5,571 nucleotides of DNA. It comes from JAZDOT01 sp043798355. Lineage in GTDB: Bacteria; Patescibacteriota; Gracilibacteria; Peribacterales; Peribacteraceae. The translations under genes and the position numbers were made by a program. Positions 1 to 5,470 of the stretch are shown here, one piece after another (the first letter of the stretch is position 1; each line of letters opens with the position of its first letter). Location of the stretch: assembly GCA_043798355.1 (NCBI GenBank), contig JAZDOT010000021.1, positions 1 through 5,571 of the forward strand, read 5' to 3'. The notes beneath the pieces were generated by a model that was not told where the DNA came from, ran no database searches, and saw nothing but the letters and a program-made list of their open reading frames with translations.

Positions 1-28
1 TGCATAGGTTCAGATACATATTGCACTC
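1..28 (+). repeat. IS left terminal inverted repeat (IRL)
   Basis: It begins TGCATAGGTTCA and ends ATTGCACTC, and it is the partner of the right repeat at 1074-1100. The same sequence is present at 5471-5498. Positions 3-9 (CATAGGT) are also complementary to 44-50 (ACCTATG), so a transcript entering from outside the IS could fold over the ATG at 48. Confidence 0.75.
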
Positions 29-47
29 CTTGGGTCAGCAATGACCT

Positions 48-1145
48 ATGGGAAGAGGACGATTTCTACCGGCATTCAAGGGCCTGAGGTTCACAACCTG
101 CTACAACAATGCAGTACGGTGGAGCCATATGGTCACCGATAAGGCACGGAAGAAGTATGAGATTCTTGTTTTCTGGGAAAAGCACGGGCTCTCAGCCACC
201 ATGGATGCTTTCGGGGTGAGGCGGCGCACCCTCTTCCTCTGGAAGGAACAGTTGCGGGAAGGGGGGGGGAAGCCCGAGTCCCTGAACGAAGCCTCCCGCA
301 CTCCCGTCCATCGCCGGTTGCGTGCTTGGCCGCTGGAAATGCTCGACGAAATCAAAAGACTGCGCATGGAGCATCCCAATCTCGGGAAAGCCAAAGTGCA
401 AATCCTTCTTGCCCGATTCTGCCGGAGGAGCGCCCTGCCTGTCCCTTCAGCCTCTACGGTCGGCAGAATCATCGCTGATCTTGGAGGACTGAGGATCTTC
501 CCGCAGAAAGTCAGTCACTTCGGGAAAGTGAAGAAGGTCAATCGGCAGAAGGTGCTGCGCAAACCCAAGGACTTCAAGGCCACTCATCCCGGCCATTGTG
601 TGGCGTTGGATACCATTGAACGTTTTATCAACGGATGCAGGAGGTACGTCGTGACTTTCGAGGATATTTACAGTCGCTTCGGGTTTGCATGGTCCACGAC
701 GTCCCATGCCTCTAAAGCCGCCGAGGAGTTCTTCGCATTCTGCCAGATAGTCTTTCCTATTCCGTTCGAATACGTCCTCACGGACAACGGTAGCGAGTTC
801 AAAAAACACTTCTCGCAACGTCTGCAGGAGTTGCATCTTGCCCACTACCACACCTACCCGAGAACCCCGAAGATGAATGCCCACTGCGAGCGATTCAACA
901 GAACCATTCAGGAGGAGTTCGTGGATTACCACGTTTCTGAGCTTCTGGAGCCGCAGAAATTTAACGTCATCCTCATGCAGTATCTTGTGTGGTTCAACAC
1001 CGAACGCCCCCACTACGCTTTGGAGCTTCAATCTCCACTCCAGTTTCTGCTACAGTGGACGGCGACCCAGCAAGAGTGCAATTACAGGTGGACCGATACA
1101 TGGAGTGGAAAATCGTCGCCGATGGTCGTACTCTTCCTGCCATGA
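48..1145 (+). CDS. IS481-like DDE transposase
   Basis: The transposase cuts and joins the ends of the surrounding IS. Counting from the ATG at 48 (365 codons), a helix-turn-helix occupies about residues 36-71 (KKYEILVFWEKHG onward). A linker follows, then the rve/RNase H-like core with D188 (in VALDTIERF), D246 (in VLTDNGSEF) and E281 (in NAHCERFNRT). The second Asp and the Glu are separated by 34 residues, as expected for IS3/IS481 enzymes. WFNTERPHYAL near 315-325 is the usual C-terminal signature. The start is uncertain. ATG 129 has a GGTGGAG ribosome-binding sequence at 118-124, whereas ATG 48 has none. I kept the longer form because residues 18-28 (CYNNAVRWSHM) look protein-like. The family C-terminus is expected near WTDT (residue 351), encoded in the right terminal repeat. 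The last 14 residues come from flanking DNA, and the TGA overlaps the HIT start codon. The core appears intact, so the enzyme may be active. Confidence 0.88.
   Translation: MGRGRFLPAFKGLRFTTCYNNAVRWSHMVTDKARKKYEILVFWEKHGLSATMDAFGVRRRTLFLWKEQLREGGGKPESLNEASRTPVHRRLRAWPLEMLDEIKRLRMEHPNLGKAKVQILLARFCRRSALPVPSASTVGRIIADLGGLRIFPQKVSHFGKVKKVNRQKVLRKPKDFKATHPGHCVALDTIERFINGCRRYVVTFEDIYSRFGFAWSTTSHASKAAEEFFAFCQIVFPIPFEYVLTDNGSEFKKHFSQRLQELHLAHYHTYPRTPKMNAHCERFNRTIQEEFVDYHVSELLEPQKFNVILMQYLVWFNTERPHYALELQSPLQFLLQWTATQQECNYRWTDTWSGKSSPMVVLFLP
118..124 (+). promoter_or_regulatory. Shine-Dalgarno-like site for the internal transposase start at 129
   Basis: GGTGGAG lies 4 bases before the in-frame ATG at 129-131, which would give a 338-residue transposase beginning MVTDKARKK. 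It is the clearest ribosome-binding sequence in the window and is the main argument for the shorter start. Confidence 0.45.
1074..1100 (-). repeat. IS right terminal inverted repeat (IRR), embedded in the transposase 3' end
   Basis: Read on the minus strand it begins TGTATCGGTCCA and ends ATTGCACTC, aligning with the left repeat with one gap. On the plus strand it encodes the last IS-borne transposase residues, ECNYRWTDT. The element must end at 1100 if it follows the TG...CA rule, so the stop codon is not inside the IS. Confidence 0.72.
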
Positions 1146-1480
1146 CTGAGCAAACAATTTTTCACAAGATCGCCCGCCACGAAATTCCTGCCTCCATTGT
1201 TTTCGAGGATGACGAGGTGCTGGCATTCAAGGACATCCATCCAAAAGCGCCTCTGCACCTCCTCTTCATTGCCAAGAAGGAGAGCGATTTCGTCCCGTCC
1301 ATCGATGACCTCACCGAGGCCACAGCGCATGTTCCTGGGCTCCTCATCCGCAAAGCTCAGGCGTTCGCCAAGCAGCACAACATCAACGGGTACCAGCTCA
1401 AGTTCCACGTGGGGAAGGACGGGGGGCAGGAGGTGTTCTATTTGCACCTCCATTTCCTTTCGAATCAACGTCTGTCATGA
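1142..1480 (+). CDS. HIT-family nucleotide hydrolase/transferase (HINT-like)
   Basis: A 112-residue histidine-triad protein, the normal length for a bacterial HINT/HIT domain. Such soluble cytoplasmic enzymes cleave nucleoside phosphoramidates or other AMP-linked compounds. The start MTEQTIFHKIARHEIPAS, the segment VFEDDEVLAFKDIHPKAPLHLL (broken here by no gap, residues 20-41) and the end GGQEVFYLHLHFLS are diagnostic. The usual H-x-H-x-H triad reads Y100-L-H102-L-H104. The first histidine is replaced by tyrosine, while the middle one, which is the nucleophile in HINT1, is kept. The frame is open upstream to about 989 inside the transposase, but ATG 1142 gives the family-typical start. No Shine-Dalgarno is visible. 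The ATG overlaps the upstream TGA as ATGA, so translation may be coupled to the IS reading frame. The gene converges on S1, with a palindrome between them. Confidence 0.9.
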   Translation: MTEQTIFHKIARHEIPASIVFEDDEVLAFKDIHPKAPLHLLFIAKKESDFVPSIDDLTEATAHVPGLLIRKAQAFAKQHNINGYQLKFHVGKDGGQEVFYLHLHFLSNQRLS

Positions 1481-1485
1481 ACGCC

Positions 1486-1514
1486 GTAGAGACGCACCGC
1501 CGGTGCGTCTCTAC
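1486..1514. repeat. Perfect palindrome between convergent genes, possible bidirectional terminator or dispersed repeat
   Basis: GTAGAGACGCACCG at 1486-1499 is exactly complementary to 1501-1514, with one base between them; a real hairpin would open a few more bases. It begins 5 bp after the HIT stop and ends 25 bp before the S1 stop, where a shared terminator would be expected. Neither side has a proper run of T after the stem, so it is not a canonical intrinsic terminator. Palindromes of the GTAGAGACG...CGTCTCTAC type are known to me as multicopy intergenic repeats in other bacteria, notably cyanobacteria. A dispersed repeat is therefore equally plausible. Confidence 0.7.
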
Positions 1515-1539
1515 AAAATTCAATGGAATCTCCTGCCCT

Positions 1540-2934
1540 TCAGGCTGAATATCCGGCCTTCGTCGCCTCCTCTTTGCTCGCGAATGTCACGCGGTTTTCC
1601 TCCTTAATTTTCTTCCCCGCTGCGGAGTCCGCCGGATAGTATTTCTTTCCCGTCTTCGAAGCGACGAACTTCACGTCAGCCTTTGTAACTTTCTTCTCCT
1701 GCTTCTTCGGAGCGCTCGTTTCCTCTGTTTTCTTACGGGTGGCTTCCTCAGAATCGCGGGCGGGAACGCCCGCTGCTGTCTCTTTTGCTTTCGCTTCCTC
1801 CTCCTCCCGCTCGCGCTTGATGCGTTCCATGGTCTCCTTGTCGATCGGTTTGAGGGCTTTGACGGAGAGACCGATGCGGCGCTCGTCAACGTCGATGTTG
1901 ATGACCTGCGCGTCGATCTTCTGACCGATCGTCAGGACCTCCGACGGGTCCGTTACCTTGTGATGCGCGAGTTCCGTCAGGTGCACGAGGCCGTTGATGT
2001 CCTTTTCCAGCTTGACGAAAGCGCCGTAGTCGGCGAAGCGCACCACCGTTCCTTTCACCTTCTTCCCGACGGGGTAGCGTTCGGCGATCTCCTCCCACGG
2101 ATCCTTCGTGAGCTGTTTCATGGAGAGGGACAGTTTGTCTCCGTCGACGCCGATGATCTTGACGGTCACCTTATCGCCCACCTCCGCGAACTCCGCGGGA
2201 TTCTTCACGTGACCCCAGGCGATCTCGGAGATGTGCACCAGTCCCTCGAGGCCGTCGAAGGCGACGAAGAAGCCGAATTTCACGATGCCTGTCACCATCC
2301 CTTCCTTCGTGTCGCCCACACGCAGGTTCTCGAGCGACTTCGCCCGTTCCTCCGACATGGCTTCGCGCTCGGAAACAACGATCTTCCCCGCCTCCTCGTC
2401 CATGGTGATGATCTTCACGCGGAAGGTTTGGCCGATGTATTTGCTCAGACGGCTGATGATTTCGTTGGCATCGGCGTTGTTCACGCGCGGGTAGTGGGCC
2501 GGAGCCAGTTGGCTGACGGGCAGGAAGGTGCGGATGCCGTCGATGTTCGCGAGCAGTCCGCCCTTGTTCGCCTCCTGCGCAATGAAGTCCATCGTTTCGT
2601 TGTTCGTGATGAGCTTGTGGAAGCGCCCCCAGACTTTCTGCTGGCTGGCCATGCGCAGACTCAGAACGTACATACCTTCGTTGTTCTCCTCTTCCAGAAC
2701 CATGGTGGCGGTCGTGTCGCCGACTTTCAAATTCTTGAACGTATTGAACGAGTCGCGGAGTTCCCGGCCGCTCACGATGCCCGTGGCGATGCCGTGGATG
2801 TCGAGAAGGAGTTTGTTCTTACCGCGGTAGACGACGGTTCCTTCGACTAATTCGCCCGGGCGCACCCGGATGATGGGGGGGGCTGCGCGAAGCAGTTCGT
2901 CCATGTGATTCTGTTTCTCTGCGATGGTTGCCAT
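1540..2934 (-). CDS. rpsA: Ribosomal protein S1-like RNA-binding protein with extra C-terminal domain
   Basis: A 464-residue protein with four S1 (OB-fold) RNA-binding repeats at about residues 25-94, 112-190, 207-273 and 290-359. The last two are the most typical, with GIVKFGFFVAFDGLEGLVHISE and VVRFADYGAFVKL...INGLVHLTEL. S1 proteins bind mRNA leaders on the 30S subunit and help start translation. Four repeats is fewer than the six of E. coli S1 but common in Gram-positive-type and CPR proteins. After the repeats comes a highly charged Lys/Glu segment (363-418). A compact tail (422-463) follows, with KFVASKTGKKYYP and FASKEEATKAGY, which resembles Ada-type/CPR metal-binding tails that have lost their cysteines. 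I chose ATG 2934 (MATIAEKQ) over an in-frame TTG at 2952. No Shine-Dalgarno is seen, but the leader just before the ATG is U-rich. The gene is co-oriented with, and 171 bp downstream of, the TraC-like gene. Confidence 0.9.
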   Translation of the reverse strand: MATIAEKQNHMDELLRAAPPIIRVRPGELVEGTVVYRGKNKLLLDIHGIATGIVSGRELRDSFNTFKNLKVGDTTATMVLEEENNEGMYVLSLRMASQQKVWGRFHKLITNNETMDFIAQEANKGGLLANIDGIRTFLPVSQLAPAHYPRVNNADANEIISRLSKYIGQTFRVKIITMDEEAGKIVVSEREAMSEERAKSLENLRVGDTKEGMVTGIVKFGFFVAFDGLEGLVHISEIAWGHVKNPAEFAEVGDKVTVKIIGVDGDKLSLSMKQLTKDPWEEIAERYPVGKKVKGTVVRFADYGAFVKLEKDINGLVHLTELAHHKVTDPSEVLTIGQKIDAQVINIDVDERRIGLSVKALKPIDKETMERIKREREEEEAKAKETAAGVPARDSEEATRKKTEETSAPKKQEKKVTKADVKFVASKTGKKYYPADSAAGKKIKEENRVTFASKEEATKAGYSA

Positions 2935-3048
2935 AGAAAAAGTGTGGTGCAAGTGGAAGAAGTAGAGGCGAAGCGGTGTCCTTGCACGAGCAACAACGCT
3001 TGCTTGTTACAGCTTTGCATTTGTGTATTTCGTAGTCAAGAAAGGTTA

Positions 3049-3088
3049 AGAGTTAATTGTTAACAGTTAACAATTAACAATTAACTCT
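3049..3088. repeat. A/T-rich hairpin built from 7-bp tandem units, between TraC-like gene and S1
   Basis: AGAGTTAATTGTTAA at 3049-3063 pairs perfectly with TTAACAATTAACTCT at 3074-3088 (15 bp, 10-nt loop). The interior is a run of 7-bp units: GTTAACA (3059), GTTAACA (3066), ATTAACA (3073) and ATTAACT (3080). An alternative, tighter fold pairs 3053-3063 with 3067-3077. It starts 17 bp beyond the TraC-like stop and about 115 bp before the S1 start. It may therefore terminate the prgI operon transcript, although the bases after the stem in the minus direction (TAACCTTTCTTG) form only a weak T tract. Confidence 0.6.
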
Positions 3089-3105
3089 ACGCAATGCATA
3101 GCGCA

Positions 3106-3957
3106 TCAGAGAGTAAAGCTCTCCGTGTTGAGCACTCCCGGCAGCTTTTGCTCCTGCGCGTTCTTCGGATTGTACGTCTCATAGTACAGTTCGATGAGTT
3201 CCTGTGTCGCGAATCTGCGCGAGATGATCCCGACGTTGTGCAGTCCCGACTGGACGAGGTTCACGCGATCCCGGAGCAGGATGCTCCGGTCGAGGAAACG
3301 CTTGTTCCGTTCAGATACCTTGACAGCGGTATCATCCGTGTTCATCCAGCTGAAGAACTGTGAGAGCGGACTGCGGCTCGCAGGCTTGTCGTCCTGCGGA
3401 ATGACGAGGAAGAAGCGCTTCTGCATGATATCCGCCACGTCCACCAGCTTCTCGACGAATGCGGCGTATGCGAAGGACTGTTCTTTCAGGAGTGGATTCG
3501 TGTGCTTCTCCGCCATGGTGCGTATCTTCTTGATGTACGGGTCGATATTCACCTTCGTCGAGCGGATGACGATCTGGATGGGGAAGGAGAGGGTGTTCAG
3601 AAAGTTCTGGTATCCTGCGATAATGCCCTCCTGCTCGGTTTCGCTCTTCAGGTTAAAATTGAGCGGTTCCACGAGGAGCACCGCGCGCAAGCCGCCGTTC
3701 TTCAGGAGCACGGTGTCATTGCGTATCTCCGCGATGGGGATGAAGCGCTGTACAGAGGCGCGGGGATTTCTTTTGCGCTGCCGCACCGTACTCGCGATTC
3801 TTTCATGAATCTTCTCGAAGACTGATTTTTGTTTCTCTACCTCTTTCGCCTCCTCCGCGGCGAGTTGAGCTTCGACAGCATCATCATCCGGGTTATTCTC
3901 CTCCGGTTTCTCTGCGGTCTCCTTCTGTGCCGTTGGTATTTTCTGTTCGTCGGCCAT
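3106..3957 (-). CDS. TraC/VirB4 N-terminal-like domain protein (type IV secretion-associated, no ATPase domain)
   Basis: A 283-residue soluble protein. Residues 1-68 are acidic then basic and low in complexity (EEAKEVEKQKSVFEKIHERI looks helical). From about residue 69 it matches the N-terminal region of VirB4/TraC ATPases: ASVQRFIPIAEIRND, VLLKNGGLRAVLLVEPLNF (83-101), KSETEQEGIIAGYQNFLNTL (104-123) and FPIQIVIRSTKVNIDPYI. It ends with NVGIISRRFATQELIELYYETYNP (241-264). There is no Walker A or B motif, so it cannot hydrolyse ATP itself. In CPR genomes this domain is commonly a separate gene between prgI and a VirB4-like ATPase. It probably forms the N-terminal module of a type IV pilus- or secretion-like machine at the membrane. 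The gene starts 6 bp after the prgI stop, so the two are one operon. No ATPase gene follows. The next gene is S1, beyond a hairpin. Confidence 0.82.
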   Translation of the reverse strand: MADEQKIPTAQKETAEKPEENNPDDDAVEAQLAAEEAKEVEKQKSVFEKIHERIASTVRQRKRNPRASVQRFIPIAEIRNDTVLLKNGGLRAVLLVEPLNFNLKSETEQEGIIAGYQNFLNTLSFPIQIVIRSTKVNIDPYIKKIRTMAEKHTNPLLKEQSFAYAAFVEKLVDVADIMQKRFFLVIPQDDKPASRSPLSQFFSWMNTDDTAVKVSERNKRFLDRSILLRDRVNLVQSGLHNVGIISRRFATQELIELYYETYNPKNAQEQKLPGVLNTESFTL

Positions 3958-3963
3958 GGGATT

Positions 3964-4569
3964 CTAAGGAGTGGATTTGGATGGAGCGGATACAGCGACA
4001 GTTTGAGCACGTTTGGGTTCGGGCATACCGGGGAGAACGCCATCGGCCGGGAGAGAGCCGGGGGTGCTGACCGTGATCCTGTGCCGCAGAACGGGATGTC
4101 GCTCCTTGTCCTCCTCTTCCTCATCGGTATTGCGTACGCCCTCATCGAGGAGGGAACTGAGTTTCTTCAGTTTTTCCACCTCCACATGCGTCTGGGCCTT
4201 GGGGAGATCTTTCTCCTGCTGCGTCTGGTAGAAGTACCGGATATGGATGGCAACCCCCTCCCGTGGAGCGAACATCCGGACGGGGGGTTTTTGCATCTGC
4301 TCAATGAAGAGCAGCACGATTTTGAGCAGGCTCAATCCCTGGAATTTCACGAAGGCGAAGGCGGCTATGATATAGAGTGGGATCCAGCAGATGATGGTGG
4401 CAGTCAGGGAGACGTACCCCATGGATTTTGCCGTGTTCCAGACGGCGAAGCTGATGCCGCCGCCGATCATGCACAGGATGATCTGCCGGAGCGAGATCTG
4501 ACCGATGATCCGGTCTTCGACCTGCACGTTCTGCGGGATTTTGACGGGTTCGATAGCCATAAATCTCAT
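3964..4569 (-). CDS. PrgI-family membrane protein
   Basis: A 201-residue inner-membrane protein of the PrgI family, the counterpart of VirB3-like components beside VirB4-type ATPases in Gram-positive and CPR conjugation/secretion clusters. The N-terminus IPQNVQVEDRIIGQISLRQIIL is the family signature (usually xVPQxIxxEDKIxGPLTxRQ). Two membrane segments follow at about residues 28-48 (IILCMIGGGISFAVW) and 54-75 (LTATIICWIPLYIIAAFAFV). Next come LLKIVLLFIEQMQKPPVRMF and a cytoplasmic tail that is acidic near 148-158 (DEEEEDKE) and Pro/Ser-rich at the end. The tail is longer than in the simplest family members. ATG 4569 gives MRFMAIEP. ATG 4560 gives MAIEP and would suit the candidate promoter at 4571-4579. 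It is the first gene of the operon with the TraC-like gene. Confidence 0.85.
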   Translation of the reverse strand: MRFMAIEPVKIPQNVQVEDRIIGQISLRQIILCMIGGGISFAVWNTAKSMGYVSLTATIICWIPLYIIAAFAFVKFQGLSLLKIVLLFIEQMQKPPVRMFAPREGVAIHIRYFYQTQQEKDLPKAQTHVEVEKLKKLSSLLDEGVRNTDEEEEDKERHPVLRHRITVSTPGSLPADGVLPGMPEPKRAQTVAVSAPSKSTP

Positions 4570-4570
4570 T

Positions 4571-4579
4571 ATTCTAGCA
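4571..4579 (-). promoter_or_regulatory. Candidate extended -10 promoter element for the prgI operon
   Basis: The minus strand reads TGCTAGAAT, an extended -10 (TGnTAnAAT). A poor -35 candidate, TGTGCA, lies 17 bp upstream of the hexamer. The hexamer ends 10 bases before the ATG at 4560, so transcription would begin only about 3 nt before that codon. That would give an almost leaderless mRNA and would rule out the ATG at 4569. The evidence is motif matching only. Confidence 0.35.
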
Positions 4580-4676
4580 CGTTTTTAGGTTTTTGCACAG
4601 GCGGGGGGATATTGTTAAATTGTCATATTGTTCTCTTATTACTTCGCTTTCTGTGCTTTATCGCCACAATCCACCA

Positions 4677-4705
4677 TTGATGTTTTAAGCACTATTCGGT
4701 AATTT
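4677..4705 (+). promoter_or_regulatory. Candidate promoter for the LysE-family gene
   Basis: TTGATG at 4677-4682 and TAATTT at 4700-4705 are separated by 17 bp and sit 19 bp before the ATG at 4725. The -35 matches consensus at 4 of 6 positions and the -10 at 3 of 6. The region 4570-4724 separates divergent genes and must hold promoters for both, which is the main reason to list it. The rest of that region is A/T-rich with no clear operator. Confidence 0.28.
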
Positions 4706-4724
4706 TGTTTTCACAGCGAAACAT

Positions 4725-5351
4725 ATGGAGGCATTGGCACTCATCGGCACAGTCACTGTCATTCATTTATTGGCTGCCATAAGCCCCGGTCCTGATTTCA
4801 TCATGGCATGCAGGAACTCGCTCACGTATTCCCGCAGGACGGGCATATGGACGGCAGTCGGCTTCGGCCTCGGCATCGCCGTTCACATCTTCTATTCGCT
4901 GGCCGGCCTCGCACTGGTTATTTCCAAGTCCATTCTCCTGTTCAATGCCATCAAATTTTTAGGAGCCGGGTATTTGATCTACATCGGCCTTAAGTCTTGC
5001 TTCTCGAAATCTGCGAAAATTGAGATCGGTGATCAGCAGAAGAAGGAAGACATTTCCCGTCTCGCAGCGGTCAGGATCGGCTTCCTCACGAACGTGCTCA
5101 ATCCGAAGGCAACCTTGTTTTTCCTGAGTCTGTTCACGTTTGTGATCTCGCCGGACGTTCCGTTTCCTGTCGTGGTTTCCGTGAGTGCGATCATGATCAT
5201 CGACACCATGCTGTGGTTTTCACTCGTTGCGATCTTCCTCACGCAAAGAAGAATCCGTTCAACGTTCGAAAAATTTCAGAATGTTTTCAACAAAACACTG
5301 GGTGGGCTGCTGATTGCTCTGGGGGTGAAGATCGCTTTCACCGAAAAATGA
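4725..5351 (+). CDS. LysE/RhtB-family amino-acid exporter
   Basis: A 208-residue integral membrane protein of the LysE/RhtB translocator family, at the usual length (about 200-215). These proteins export amino acids or related small molecules using the membrane potential. The diagnostic N-terminal signature ISPGPDFIMACRNSLTYSRRTGI spans residues 19-41 (split by no gap), and NVLNPKATLFFLSLF at 123-137 carries the conserved N-P-K-A. About six membrane segments are visible: roughly 5-25, 41-64, 69-90, 115-140, 146-172 and 186-205. A charged cytoplasmic loop (EIGDQQKKEDISR) lies near 100-112. Substrate cannot be told from sequence. ATG 4725 gives the standard MEAL...HLLAAISPGPDF start. No Shine-Dalgarno is visible. 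It is transcribed away from prgI and stands alone before the hairpin at 5385. Confidence 0.92.
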   Translation: MEALALIGTVTVIHLLAAISPGPDFIMACRNSLTYSRRTGIWTAVGFGLGIAVHIFYSLAGLALVISKSILLFNAIKFLGAGYLIYIGLKSCFSKSAKIEIGDQQKKEDISRLAAVRIGFLTNVLNPKATLFFLSLFTFVISPDVPFPVVVSVSAIMIIDTMLWFSLVAIFLTQRRIRSTFEKFQNVFNKTLGGLLIALGVKIAFTEK

Positions 5352-5373
5352 TTCCTTGATACCCTGCGCTGTC

Positions 5374-5419
5374 GAAACCGGTTTCACTTGTTGCATTCGG
5401 TGTCCCCACGCAACAAGTG
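5374..5419 (+). terminator. Hairpin downstream of the LysE gene, possible terminator
   Basis: CACTTGTTGC at 5385-5394 is exactly complementary to GCAACAAGTG at 5410-5419, with a 15-nt loop. A perfect 12-bp palindrome, GAAACCGGTTTC, sits immediately before it at 5374-5385. The sequence after the stem (5421 onward) is pyrimidine-rich (ACTCTATTCCTCCTC, then TTATTTTCTTT), not a clean T run, so termination is only probable. It lies 33 bp past the LysE stop. Confidence 0.42.
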
Positions 5420-5470
5420 GTTACTCTATTCCTCCTCTTATTTTCTTTCGTCTTTCCGCAGAAAATGCTC

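Larger units (their letters stand above)
1..1100 (+). mobile_element. IS481-like insertion sequence, complete, about 1.1 kb
   Basis: This is a single-gene insertion sequence bounded by imperfect terminal inverted repeats at 1-28 and 1074-1100. They match at 20 of 27 aligned positions, both outer ends are TG (TG...CA for the whole element), and both contain ATTGCACTC at the inner edge. A GGGTC block follows inside each repeat (32-36 and the complement near 1064-1068). The single transposase covers nearly the whole element and has a helix-turn-helix plus rve/DDE integrase core, which fits the IS481/IS3 superfamily. The base before the element in the second copy (ending ATGCTC at 5470) and the base after it here (TGGAGT from 1101) show no target-site duplication. 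Either the two flanks come from different insertions or the duplication has been lost. The element lies 41 bp upstream of the HIT gene. Confidence 0.82.

Noticed and set aside
447..1031. A 194-codon open frame on the - strand inside the IS
   Set aside because: It overlaps the transposase catalytic core in antisense and shows no domain or start signal.
1960..2850. A 296-codon open frame on the + strand opposite S1
   Set aside because: It is exactly antisense to the S1 repeats, which have clear family motifs. The translation is His/Asp/Val-rich with no recognisable domain, typical of a shadow frame in G/C-rich coding DNA.
2875..2882. Eight-G run in the S1 gene as a frameshift site
   Set aside because: It reads in frame through AAPPIIRV near the N-terminus, and the rest of the protein is intact in the same frame.
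3034..3039. TTGACT on the minus strand as a -35 box for S1
   Set aside because: It is a good -35 match, but 16-19 bp further on there is no acceptable -10 (AAAGCT or similar), so I cannot place a promoter.
3049..3088. CRISPR-like array
   Set aside because: The units are only 7 bp and directly contiguous, with no spacers, and no cas gene is present.
3829..4680. A 283-codon open frame on the + strand opposite prgI and the start of the TraC-like gene
   Set aside because: The minus strand carries the PrgI signature and two membrane segments in the same place, and the plus-strand product has no family features.
1..5470. A small circular plasmid or phage-like genome with 101-bp overlap
   Set aside because: There is no replication initiator, origin iterons, relaxase, partition or phage gene. 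The overlap begins exactly at an IS end and the cargo is chromosomal. It is kept only as an alternative in the findings.
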